From Sediminibacterium sp. UBA657 (GTDB lineage: Bacteria > Bacteroidota > Bacteroidia > Chitinophagales > Chitinophagaceae): DNA of 64,000 nucleotides. The notes under the pieces were generated by a model. The model was not told the origin of the DNA and did no database searches. It saw nothing but the letters and a program-made list of their open reading frames with translations. This document shows positions 55,562 to 63,840 of this stretch, one piece after another; positions within the stretch are counted from its first letter, which is position 1, and each line of letters starts with the position of its first letter. The position numbers and the translations under genes were made by a program. The DNA lies in NCBI GenBank assembly GCA_002299885.1, contig DBOB01000031.1, forward strand, positions 136,277-200,276, read 5' to 3'.

Positions 55562-56524
55562 ATGAGTAAGATTTTAGTGATAGGTGCTGGTGGACAGTTG
55601 GGTACAGAACTTACAAAAGCATTAGCAGATAAGTACGGGAAATCTAGCGTCATAGCGACCGATTTTCAGGCCTCAGTAAGCAGCAAGTTTGACTATTGTG
55701 CTTTTCAGACTTTGAATGTAATGGATAAAGACAGTTTGACTACAATTGTCAAAAACGAAGGCGTAACTCAAATTTATCATTTAGCTGCAATCCTATCTGC
55801 TTTAGGTGAAAAAAATCCAGTACAAGCATGGGACTTAAATATGGGTGGTCTGTTAAACGTCTTAGAAGTTGCAAGAGATCACAAAATTGAAAAAGTTTTT
55901 TGGCCAAGTTCTATTGCAGTTTTTGGTCCAAATTCAGATAAAGATCAAACGCCTCAAAAAGCATTTAAGGATCCTAACACCGTATATGGTATATCAAAAT
56001 TAGCTGGCGAACATTGGTGTGAATATTATTTCAATAAATTCGGTGTAGACGTTAGGAGTTTAAGGTATCCTGGTTTAATAGGTTATAAATCCTTACCGGG
56101 TGGCGGAACAACAGACTATGCTGTAGATATTTACCATAAAGCAGTGAATGGTCAAAAGTTTACTTGCTTCTTAAGCAAGGATACTTATTTGCCAATGATG
56201 TATATGGATGACGCTATACATGCAACATTACAATTAATGGAAGCGCCAAAAGAAAGTATAAAAATTCGAACTAGTTATAATCTTGCGGGTATGAGTTTTT
56301 CACCTGCGGAAATACATCAAAGTTTACAAGCCCATTATCCAGATTTTGAGATTGAATATCAGCCAGATTTTAGACAACAAATTGCAGACAGCTGGCCTAA
56401 TAGTATAGACGATAGTGTTGCAAAGGAAGACTGGAAATGGCAGCCTCAATTTGATTTAAAGGCAATGACAGCAACCATTGTAAAACACTTACCAGCATTT
56501 TTTAATTACAACCAGGATAAATAA
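55562..56524 (+). CDS. SDR-type L-threonine 3-dehydrogenase
   Basis: A 320-residue extended short-chain dehydrogenase. GAGGQLG near the N-terminus binds NAD, and the active-site YGISK is present. General sequence could fit several nucleotide-sugar epimerases, but the gene following by 5 bp encodes 2-amino-3-ketobutyrate CoA ligase. SDR-type threonine dehydrogenases pair with it in Bacteroidota, so this enzyme probably oxidises L-threonine to 2-amino-3-ketobutyrate. Confidence 0.85.
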   Translation: MSKILVIGAGGQLGTELTKALADKYGKSSVIATDFQASVSSKFDYCAFQTLNVMDKDSLTTIVKNEGVTQIYHLAAILSALGEKNPVQAWDLNMGGLLNVLEVARDHKIEKVFWPSSIAVFGPNSDKDQTPQKAFKDPNTVYGISKLAGEHWCEYYFNKFGVDVRSLRYPGLIGYKSLPGGGTTDYAVDIYHKAVNGQKFTCFLSKDTYLPMMYMDDAIHATLQLMEAPKESIKIRTSYNLAGMSFSPAEIHQSLQAHYPDFEIEYQPDFRQQIADSWPNSIDDSVAKEDWKWQPQFDLKAMTATIVKHLPAFFNYNQDK

Positions 56525-56529
56525 ATTAT

Positions 56530-57726
56530 ATGTACAATCAATTACAACCATTTTTAGCTAAGGAAATTGAAGGGATAAAAGAAGCTGGATTATATAAGAA
56601 AGAAAGAATTATTACTTCTGCTCAAGCAGCAGAAATTACCATACAAGGTGGTCAACAGGTTTTAAATTTTTGTGCCAATAACTATTTAGGTTTATCCTCA
56701 CATCCAAAAGTGATTGAAGCAGCAAAGGCTGCGATTGATACTCATGGATTTGGATTATCATCTGTACGTTTTATTTGTGGCACACAGGATATACATAAAA
56801 CATTAGAAGAAAAAATTTCTGCTTTTTTAGGCACAGAAGATACTATATTATATGCCGCAGCATTTGATGCAAACGGTGGTGTCTTTGAACCCTTGTTTGG
56901 TGAGAAGGATGCAATTATTTCTGATTCTTTAAACCACGCATCTATTATTGATGGTGTAAGACTTACAAAGTCTATGAGGTATCGTTATGAGCATAATTCT
57001 ATGGAGGACTTAGAAGCAAAATTAAAAGAAGCCATTGCAGCAGGTGCTGTTCAAAAAATTATTGTAACAGATGGTGCATTCTCTATGGATGGTACCATTG
57101 CACAGTTAGATAAGATTGTAGAATTAGCAGAAAAATATGAAGCACTTGTGATGACGGATGAATGTCATTCCACAGGATTTTTAGGAAAAACAGGAAGAGG
57201 CGTGCATGAATTAAAAGGTGTGATGGGAAGAGTGGATATTATTACGGGCACTTTAGGAAAAGCATTGGGCGGCGCGTCTGGAGGATTTACATCAGGTAAA
57301 AAAGAAATTATTGATTTGTTAAGACAACGTTCAAGACCTTATTTATTTTCAAATACATTGGCGCCTTCTATTACAGGTGCATCTATTGCTGTATTTGATC
57401 TATTGTCACAAACCACAGAACTTAGAGATACCCTAGAAGCAAACACGACTTATTTTAGAGAAAAAATTACTACTGCGGGTTTTGATATCAAACCAGGCAC
57501 GCATCCAATCATACCAATCATGTTGTATGACGCAGTGGTGTCTCAAAAAATGGCCGAAAAATTATTAGAAAAAGGTATTTACGTAATCGGATTTTATTAT
57601 CCAGTTGTGGCGAAGGGTCAGGCAAGAATTCGTGTGCAAATTTCTGCTGCACATACAAGAGCACATTTGGATCAAGCTATTCAAGCATTTATAGAAGTAG
57701 GAAAGGAATTAGGTGTAATCAAATAA
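56530..57726 (+). CDS. kbl: 2-amino-3-ketobutyrate CoA ligase (glycine C-acetyltransferase)
   Basis: A 398-residue alpha-oxoamine synthase using PLP. The cofactor lysine is Lys244 in GTLGKALGGASGG, and TDECHSTGFLG carries the ring-stacking His region. It splits 2-amino-3-ketobutyrate with CoA into glycine and acetyl-CoA, completing threonine catabolism begun by the preceding dehydrogenase. Length and motifs match Kbl closely. Ends at a strong bidirectional terminator. Confidence 0.93.
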   Translation: MYNQLQPFLAKEIEGIKEAGLYKKERIITSAQAAEITIQGGQQVLNFCANNYLGLSSHPKVIEAAKAAIDTHGFGLSSVRFICGTQDIHKTLEEKISAFLGTEDTILYAAAFDANGGVFEPLFGEKDAIISDSLNHASIIDGVRLTKSMRYRYEHNSMEDLEAKLKEAIAAGAVQKIIVTDGAFSMDGTIAQLDKIVELAEKYEALVMTDECHSTGFLGKTGRGVHELKGVMGRVDIITGTLGKALGGASGGFTSGKKEIIDLLRQRSRPYLFSNTLAPSITGASIAVFDLLSQTTELRDTLEANTTYFREKITTAGFDIKPGTHPIIPIMLYDAVVSQKMAEKLLEKGIYVIGFYYPVVAKGQARIRVQISAAHTRAHLDQAIQAFIEVGKELGVIK

Positions 57727-57760
57727 AAACGAATTCAAAAACACAGCATTGCTTTAAAAC

Positions 57761-57797
57761 AAAAAGGGTTTACGACATAAGATCGTAAACCCTTTTT
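57761..57797. terminator. Bidirectional intrinsic terminator
   Basis: A 15-bp perfect stem (AAAAAGGGTTTACGA with its complement, 7-nt loop) with T-runs on both sides. It separates kbl from the convergent fasciclin gene. Confidence 0.9.
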
Positions 57798-57864
57798 TAA
57801 TCTCTCTTATTAAACCTCAAAGCAACTAATCTTTCGATTTGAATGCCCGATCTTATTTTTGAAA

Positions 57865-58377
57865 TTACTTAGGTAAAACAACAGCATCCAAAACGTGGAT
57901 TAAGCCATTGCTTGCAGCTAAATCTGTAGCAACTACTGTTGCAACACCACCTCTTTCGTCTGTTAAGATTACTTTACCTTCTTTAATAGAAGCAACTAAG
58001 TTACCACCACTAACTGTTTTTAAGGTTACTTTACCACCACCATCTGTGATCGCTTTCACAACAGCAGCAGCATTAAAACTACCTGCTACAACGTGGTAAG
58101 TTAAAACTTTAGCTAAAGTTGCTTTGTTTTCTGGCTTAAGTAAGTAATCTACTGTTCCAGCTGGAAGTTTACCAAATGCAGCATTCACTGGTGCGAAAAC
58201 TGTAAAAGGTCCTGCGCTTTGTAAAGTTGCAACTAAGTCAGCAGCTTTAACAGCAGCAACTAAAGTTGTGTGGTCTTTTGATCCTACAGCAACGTCTACT
58301 AATGTTTTTTGAGCGTTTACTGTGATTGTGCTAGCAACAATTGCAAAAGTTGCTAGTAATAAGTTTTTGATTTTCAT
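57865..58377 (-). CDS. Secreted fasciclin-domain protein
   Basis: A 170-residue protein with a signal peptide (residues 1-22, ending TVNAQ) and one FAS1 domain: FTVFAPVNAAFGKLPAG, LTYHVVAGSF and the terminal IHVLDAVVLPK. FAS1 domains mediate cell-surface adhesion. The gene is rich in Ala/Val codons, typical of the domain. Monocistronic, convergent with kbl. Confidence 0.92.
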   Translation of the reverse strand: MKIKNLLLATFAIVASTITVNAQKTLVDVAVGSKDHTTLVAAVKAADLVATLQSAGPFTVFAPVNAAFGKLPAGTVDYLLKPENKATLAKVLTYHVVAGSFNAAAVVKAITDGGGKVTLKTVSGGNLVASIKEGKVILTDERGGVATVVATDLAASNGLIHVLDAVVLPK

Positions 58378-58551
58378 ATTTATTGTTTCATACTATAACA
58401 TCTTATTGCATGAATTGTTCGGCTTAAAAGATGAAAATAGGGTGGATTATAATTTAGTTCATTGACAATCAACACACAAGAGCAAAAAATTAAAATTAAG
58501 TATATATTGCGGTTTATTAAGCTTATATTTATATTCAATCACAAATATAGT

Positions 58552-58734
58552 ATGCTAAAAAAATTCACTCCTTCAGATTACATAATGCTTATTTCAGCGT
58601 TTTCTTCCTTAATCTTTTCAGAACTTTTATGGTTCAAAGGTGAAAAAGAAGCTGCAATATTTATAGGTCTTTGGGTTCCTTCAATCCTAGGATTTGCGAT
58701 TTTTTTAAAATTAATAAATAACAAGAATGATTGA
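58552..58734 (+). CDS. Small two-helix membrane protein
   Basis: A 60-residue protein with two membrane helices (about residues 9-28 and 36-54) separated by KGEKEA. The ATG at 58552 is preferred: a TTG 90 nt upstream would add a long Lys/Ile-rich stretch without features. First gene of a three-gene cluster; its last bases overlap the next start by 8 bp. I do not recognise a family. Confidence 0.6.
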   Translation: MLKKFTPSDYIMLISAFSSLIFSELLWFKGEKEAAIFIGLWVPSILGFAIFLKLINNKND

Positions 58735-58822
58735 TATCATACCATATTTTGCAGCCTTCATCACCTTATTATTTGGTGTTGGATTTGTATTGTCCCTTAA
58801 TAAATTTAAAGGGTATAAATAA
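58727..58822 (+). CDS. 31-residue single-helix membrane microprotein
   Basis: A short frame MIDIIPYFAAFITLLFGVGF continuing to a basic tail (NKFKGYK) before TAA at 58820-58822. It forms one membrane helix with a positively charged C-terminus, the pattern of small subunits of membrane complexes. The ATG overlaps the preceding stop codon region (8-bp overlap) and the next gene starts 7 bp after its end, so translational coupling is likely. Its size alone would hide it from most gene finders. Confidence 0.55.
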   Translation: MIDIIPYFAAFITLLFGVGFVLSLNKFKGYK

Positions 58823-58829
58823 TTAGTGC

Positions 58830-59711
58830 ATGAGTAAGTTTTTACAATTAGCCAGTAATAACTTCGATTCCTACTTTAATCCTAAAGTTGTTAGAAAAAT
58901 CGAGTTGCTTCTTTTAAGAGCTGCTGTTTTTTCGTTTATACTTCACTTAGCTATTATTTATTTGGGCAATAACTTTACTTACTTTCAACATTTTCAACAT
59001 AGTTATCTAAAAGCCATCTACACCCCTTTTAGTTTTATCCTTTTTTATGAAGTTTTTCTGTTGATTATTATCATTCCGAATTCCATTTCAGAGTTTATTG
59101 GTAAGCAGTTTGAGGTGATTACATTAATTACATTGAGGAGTTTTTTCCATGATATTGCAGACTTTAATACAAGTGAAGCCATCCATTTTCAAAATCCTGC
59201 TTTTTTAAGTTTACTGTATGACTTAGGTGCTTCAATTGTGATGTTAGGTTTCACTATTGTATATTATAAAATTTATAACAGTAGTAATAATAAGGAGGCC
59301 ATTAGGGAGTTAAATCAATTCATCAATATCAAGAAATTAGTTTCCTTGAGTATGATATTGGTTTTATTAGTTTTAAGTGTTACAAGTTTATTTAACTGGT
59401 CTGTAGATATGCTTGAAGCCATAAAAATAAACGACAACTATCCAAATCCTAATACGGTTTTTTACGAAGACTTTTTTTCTATCATGATATTTGTGGATGT
59501 ATTATTACTTATTATTTCATTTACTTTCCATTCCTCTTTTTTCATCATTTTTAGAAATGCAAGTTTTATCATCACGACTATTTTACTTAGAATGTCTTTA
59601 ACGATAGAAAAGCCCATGAATTATCTGATCATTATCGTTGGCTTTTTATTTGCAATTGCCTCCTTCTTCTTATACCGATTTAGGTATATACATCATAAAA
59701 GAGAGCTGTAA
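58830..59711 (+). CDS. Polytopic membrane protein of unknown function
   Basis: A 293-residue protein with about six to seven membrane helices. A striking central element is YEVFLLIIIIPNSISEF followed by GKQFEVITLITLRSFFHDIA, a helix then an amphipathic charged stretch. I do not recognise the family. It follows the two small membrane genes with a 7-bp gap and is probably coexpressed with them. Could be the core subunit of a membrane complex; transport, channel or sensor roles are all possible. Confidence 0.7.
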   Translation: MSKFLQLASNNFDSYFNPKVVRKIELLLLRAAVFSFILHLAIIYLGNNFTYFQHFQHSYLKAIYTPFSFILFYEVFLLIIIIPNSISEFIGKQFEVITLITLRSFFHDIADFNTSEAIHFQNPAFLSLLYDLGASIVMLGFTIVYYKIYNSSNNKEAIRELNQFINIKKLVSLSMILVLLVLSVTSLFNWSVDMLEAIKINDNYPNPNTVFYEDFFSIMIFVDVLLLIISFTFHSSFFIIFRNASFIITTILLRMSLTIEKPMNYLIIIVGFLFAIASFFLYRFRYIHHKREL

Positions 59712-59785
59712 TAGGTTTTGATGCTTTTTCATGCATTCAACAATAAGCTTGATTTTTTGTTATAATTATTATTAAACGCAACCAC

Positions 59786-61411
59786 ATGACATTTCAAGAA
59801 CAATTGGATCACTTAATTATAGAAAAGCAGGCAATTCCTGATGCTTTTGCATTACCAGAATTGATCAATCAAAAGACCTATCTATCTGACGGTGAGTTAG
59901 TTACCTGGGATGGTCCAACCCACGAGGTCTTTTCACCAATTTGTATGCATACCCCAGATGGTGTACAACGCATCAAGATAGGATCTTATCCTGTATGTAC
60001 CGAGAAGGAAGCTAAGATCGCTTTGGACGCAGCATGTAAAGCCTATAATGATGGTAGAGGTGAGTGGCCAACCATGTCTGTTGCGCAAAGAATTAATTGT
60101 GTTGAACAGTTCGTTGTAAAAATGTTAGCACAAAAAGAGATTGTGGTGAAGTTGATCATGTGGGAGATTGGTAAAACCTATGCAGACTCTGAAAAAGAGT
60201 TCGACAGAACAGTTGAATATATATATGCTACCATTGAAGCTTTAAAGGATATAGACAGAGACTCATCAAGATTCACGATTGAGCAAGGCATTGTTGCGCA
60301 AATAAGAAGATCGCCATTAGGAGTTGTATTGTGTATGGGCCCATTCAATTATCCTTTAAATGAGACTTTCACAACTTTGATTCCTGCAATCATCATGGGC
60401 AATACATTATTGTTTAAGGCACCAAAACATGGTACACTTTTACACTATCCAATGTTGGAAGCATTTAAATCTTGTTTCCCTAAAGGTGTGGTGAATACAA
60501 TATATGGAAGAGGCAATGTGATCATCCCTGCATTGATGGAATCTGGCAAGATCAATGTATTGACACTTATTGGTTCAAGTAAAGTAGCCAATCAATTAAA
60601 AAAATTACATCCAAAAGTAAATAGACTTAGAGCCATTTTAGGGTTAGATGCTAAGAACGCAGCTATTATCACAAAGGATGCAGATATTAAATTAGCTGTT
60701 CAAGAAACAGTTTTAGGATCACTATCATTTAATGGACAAAGATGTACTGCACTAAAAACTATTTTTGTGCATCAATCTATTGCAAAAGAATTCATTGAAT
60801 TATTAAAAGAGCAAGTTGCAAAATTACAATTTGGATTGCCATGGGAAAAAGGTGTGACTTTAACACCATTACCAGAACCTGGTAAGCCAGCTTATTTAAA
60901 TGATTTAATAGAAGATGCTAAATTACATGGCGCATCTGTGATGAATGAAAATGGCGGCACTATCAAAGAAACATTTTTCTATCCAGCTATTTTATTTCCT
61001 GTGAACAACAAGATGAAAGTATATGTGGAAGAACAGTTTGGTCCTATCATTCCAGTTATTCCATTTGAAGATATTGAAGAGCCTATCCAATATATCATTG
61101 AGTCAACACATGGACAACAGGTTAGTTTGTTCTCAAAAAATCAAGCTGAATTAGCAAGTTTAATTGATCCATTGGTGAATCAAGTAAGCAGGGTGAATAT
61201 TAATTGTCAATGTCAAAGAGGTCCAGATAGTTTTCCATTTACAGGACGTAAGGATAGTGCAGAAGGCACTTTATCTGTAGTGGACGCACTAAGATCTTTC
61301 TCTATTAGGTCTTTAGTGGCAGCAAAATTAACCGAAGAGAACAAGCATATTATCAATGATATTGTTTCTTCTCATCATTCTAATTTCTTAAGTACTAAGT
61401 TTATATTTTAA
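59786..61411 (+). CDS. gapN: NADP-dependent non-phosphorylating glyceraldehyde-3-phosphate dehydrogenase
   Basis: A 541-residue aldehyde dehydrogenase oxidising glyceraldehyde-3-phosphate directly to 3-phosphoglycerate with NADP. The catalytic Cys320 is in FNGQRCTALK, and GPFNYPLNET plus a C-terminal stretch (CQCQRGPDSFPFTGRKDSAE) mark GapN rather than generic aldehyde dehydrogenases. It is about 40-60 residues longer than many GapN proteins, mostly at the N- and C-termini. Monocistronic, ends at a strong terminator. Confidence 0.9.
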   Translation: MTFQEQLDHLIIEKQAIPDAFALPELINQKTYLSDGELVTWDGPTHEVFSPICMHTPDGVQRIKIGSYPVCTEKEAKIALDAACKAYNDGRGEWPTMSVAQRINCVEQFVVKMLAQKEIVVKLIMWEIGKTYADSEKEFDRTVEYIYATIEALKDIDRDSSRFTIEQGIVAQIRRSPLGVVLCMGPFNYPLNETFTTLIPAIIMGNTLLFKAPKHGTLLHYPMLEAFKSCFPKGVVNTIYGRGNVIIPALMESGKINVLTLIGSSKVANQLKKLHPKVNRLRAILGLDAKNAAIITKDADIKLAVQETVLGSLSFNGQRCTALKTIFVHQSIAKEFIELLKEQVAKLQFGLPWEKGVTLTPLPEPGKPAYLNDLIEDAKLHGASVMNENGGTIKETFFYPAILFPVNNKMKVYVEEQFGPIIPVIPFEDIEEPIQYIIESTHGQQVSLFSKNQAELASLIDPLVNQVSRVNINCQCQRGPDSFPFTGRKDSAEGTLSVVDALRSFSIRSLVAAKLTEENKHIINDIVSSHHSNFLSTKFIF

Positions 61412-61428
61412 GCGAAGTGATTAAATAA

Positions 61429-61460
61429 AAAAAGCCTGCTATTTTAATAGCAGGCTTTTT
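61429..61460. terminator. Bidirectional intrinsic terminator
   Basis: Stem AAAAAGCCTGCTATT with its complement and a two-base loop, T-runs on both strands. It lies between gapN and the convergent Rieske gene. Confidence 0.9.
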
Positions 61461-61480
61461 TATGAGGGACATATAGATGC

Positions 61481-61930
61481 TTATTCAAAAATCCTAAGGT
61501 TGTTACCAGTACGTGTAGTTTTATATTGCTTCAATGGGGCGGCTGCTGGACCGTTAAGTACTGCTCCGGTAGTACTGAATAAAGATCCGTGACCAGAACA
61601 GTAAAAACGATTATTGCTGGCTTGGAAATCTAATAATACTTGTTGATGGGTACAAAGAGAACTTACTGCTAAGAATTCATCTGTAAGTGTTCTGGCAATG
61701 ATGATATTATTTGCCTTATCTACATAAAATCCTCCGGCAGTATTTAAACTGGTATAAGGATTTGTTGTTATATTGATTGTGAAATCAATGGCTTTAGGCG
61801 GGTTGTTATTATTTGATGGCGGAGGTGTAGGTGCTGGGCTCTCGGATTTAGAACATCCTTGCATGCAACCAAAAATTAGAATTGATGCAGCGCTAAGGCC
61901 TACTTGTTCAATGAAATCTTTTCTTTCCAT
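61481..61930 (-). CDS. Rieske [2Fe-2S] lipoprotein
   Basis: A 149-residue protein with the complete Rieske ligand set: Cys93 and His95 (CTH), and Cys111 and His114 (CSGHG). The N-terminus (ERKDFIEQVGLSAASILIFGC) is a lipoprotein- or Tat-like signal with a possible lipidation Cys22, followed by a Pro/Asn-rich linker. It is a soluble or tethered electron carrier. Divergent from the b561-like/YceI pair. Confidence 0.9.
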   Translation of the reverse strand: MERKDFIEQVGLSAASILIFGCMQGCSKSESPAPTPPPSNNNNPPKAIDFTINITTNPYTSLNTAGGFYVDKANNIIIARTLTDEFLAVSSLCTHQQVLLDFQASNNRFYCSGHGSLFSTTGAVLNGPAAAPLKQYKTTRTGNNLRIFE

Positions 61931-62033
61931 TATAATAAATTTTTATGATAAATAAAATTAAACCTACAAGATAACAATGGTTAAAGTACTTTTGTTGTAG
62001 CAATTGGATAAATTAAAACTAAAAAAATCCCTT

Positions 62034-62690
62034 ATGATGTATAACTATTTGAAATACAAATCTTTGGTGGTTAAGGTATTTTTTATTTTCATTTTGATTG
62101 GAAGTCAAAATAAAGTTCAAGCTCAAACGGATTCGCTTTTACAAACCTTATTAGTAGATGAAAAAATTGATAGCCAGCTGATTGCTCCTAAAAAAATGCT
62201 TTTTACCCAACAGTTAATTTGGGGTGAAAAAGGAATTTTTAAAAATAGGTATGGAAATACCCAAGACCTTGTTGAAAGAAGAAAGATTGATTTAAGGATT
62301 AGAAGAAAAATGTTACAATTACATCAAATTGGTGGCTTTGTTACTTTGGGGGGTATGGTAGCGCAAGGTATTATTGGAAGTCAGTTGTATAATGGTTCCT
62401 ATCAATTAAAGGAAACGCATGAAAAGCTAGGTACCGCAATCAATCTATCTTATGGGTTCACAGCCATCAATGGATTATTTGCACCACCATCCACATTTAA
62501 AAGAGATAAAAAACTAACTTCTATCAGATTGCATAAGTGGTTAGCAATTGCACATATGTCTGGTATGTTAGCGACCAATATTTTGGCGTCTCAAATCCAA
62601 AACAATTACGCCCTTAAACCATATCACCGAGCAGCAGCCTATACAAGCTTTGTTAGTTTAGCAGCAGCCATGGTGGTCATTAAATTTTAG
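62034..62690 (+). CDS. Cytochrome b561-like membrane protein
   Basis: A 218-residue protein. The ATG at 62034 opens a signal peptide or first helix (LVVKVFFIFILIGSQ); an in-frame TTG at 62004 is less likely. After a soluble segment, about four membrane helices carry histidines in b561-like positions: LHQIGGFVTLG, THEKLG, LHKWLAIAH and YHRAAAY. The YceI gene follows by 3 bp, as in yceJ-yceI operons where the first gene is a b561. Haem binding is inferred, not proven. Confidence 0.6.
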   Translation: MMYNYLKYKSLVVKVFFIFILIGSQNKVQAQTDSLLQTLLVDEKIDSQLIAPKKMLFTQQLIWGEKGIFKNRYGNTQDLVERRKIDLRIRRKMLQLHQIGGFVTLGGMVAQGIIGSQLYNGSYQLKETHEKLGTAINLSYGFTAINGLFAPPSTFKRDKKLTSIRLHKWLAIAHMSGMLATNILASQIQNNYALKPYHRAAAYTSFVSLAAAMVVIKF

Positions 62691-62693
62691 ATT

Positions 62694-63218
62694 ATGTTTT
62701 TACATGTACTATTTTCATTCATGGTGTCCTTGTTCTTTCAAAGTCCAAATTATGAAGCGAGCACATCTTCGGTAACATATTCAATGGTACACAAATTACA
62801 CAAATGGCAAGGGGTAAGCAAAGATCTTAAAGTGGCTACCAAGTGGAACGAGCAAAAAAATGAAATCGAACAAATATCTATTGTTGTAAATGTGTCTACA
62901 TTTAATAGTGGCCTTTCAAGTAGAGACAGTCATATGATGGAAGTGTTAGACGGCTTAACTTATCCTAGGATTTTATTTAGTAGTTCAAGTGTGCAGTATA
63001 CTCCAGAGGGCATATTCGTAAAAGGTAAACTACAATTTCATGGAGTAGAACGCATGATTGAAACTAAAGTAAAGCTTGAAAAGGTAAATCGTAGGTGGGT
63101 GTTTTCCGGAAGCCTTCCTATCTTGTTAGAAGACTATAAAGTAGAAAGACCTAGTTTGTTATTTGTAAAAGTAGATAACAAAATACAGATTGATTTTCAG
63201 GTGGCGTATAATAATTAA
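62694..63218 (+). CDS. YceI-family periplasmic protein
   Basis: A 174-residue secreted protein of the YceI lipocalin-like family. It has a signal peptide at about residues 1-20, then SVTYSMVHKLHKWQG, STFNSGLSSRDSHMM, YPRILFSSSSV and a barrel-closing FQVAY. YceI relatives bind isoprenoid quinones or similar lipids. Cotranscribed with the b561-like gene. Its stop overlaps the stop of the convergent YkuK-like gene by 4 bp. Confidence 0.82.
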   Translation: MFLHVLFSFMVSLFFQSPNYEASTSSVTYSMVHKLHKWQGVSKDLKVATKWNEQKNEIEQISIVVNVSTFNSGLSSRDSHMMEVLDGLTYPRILFSSSSVQYTPEGIFVKGKLQFHGVERMIETKVKLEKVNRRWVFSGSLPILLEDYKVERPSLLFVKVDNKIQIDFQVAYNN

Positions 63219-63694
63219 TTCAGCGCCTTGTCTGCGCAACAGCTACTCGCAAAGGATTCTGGCTTTGCTTTAAATGCGAAGCCCATACCCATAATATAGC
63301 CCATTGCGTCTTTCAATGCTTCATTGCTTTTAAATTGACTATTGGTATTGATATCTGCGTGTACTTCCATTTCGACATCGTGTTCTATAAATAAATCACA
63401 AAGAGAATAGGCAATTTCCACACTCTTTGAAACTTCAAGTAACATTCTTTCTTTTATGTGAAGTGTTTGATTCGTTTTTTCATTATGAATAAACATGAAT
63501 CCGCCATTTTTCTCTCTTAAAAAAACAATGACCGTAGCAAATTCTGTAACAGATTGTTTTACCTGACTATCAGTACCTATATACACTTTAAGTTTATTAT
63601 TTTTTGCAGTTTCTTCCTCGATACACTTTTTTATATGCTCAGCTATTGGTATCGAAATTATTTCGCCGCTAAATTTACGCCAAACCATATGCAT
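63215..63694 (-). CDS. YkuK-like (DUF458) RNase H-fold protein
   Basis: A 159-residue cytoplasmic protein with DUF458/YkuK phrases: VYIGTDSQV, TVIVFLREKNGG, EVHADINTNSQFKS and AMGYIMGMGFAFKAKPESFASS. Asp residues in YIGTDSQ and HADIN could form an RNase H-like active site. Molecular role unknown. Two possible starts, 63694 and 63688. Confidence 0.85.
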   Translation of the reverse strand: MHMVWRKFSGEIISIPIAEHIKKCIEEETAKNNKLKVYIGTDSQVKQSVTEFATVIVFLREKNGGFMFIHNEKTNQTLHIKERMLLEVSKSVEIAYSLCDLFIEHDVEMEVHADINTNSQFKSNEALKDAMGYIMGMGFAFKAKPESFASSCCADKALN

Positions 63695-63840
63695 CGTTTT
63701 AGTACCTACAAATTATGCTATTTATAAGTACAGCAATATTATTATTAGAATAAGTTTTACCTATTTTTTGCACTTTTCCATTTTGTAAAACACCCCTCGA
63801 TTCAATCCTTTTTCCATATTAAAAATTCGAAGTAACTTTA

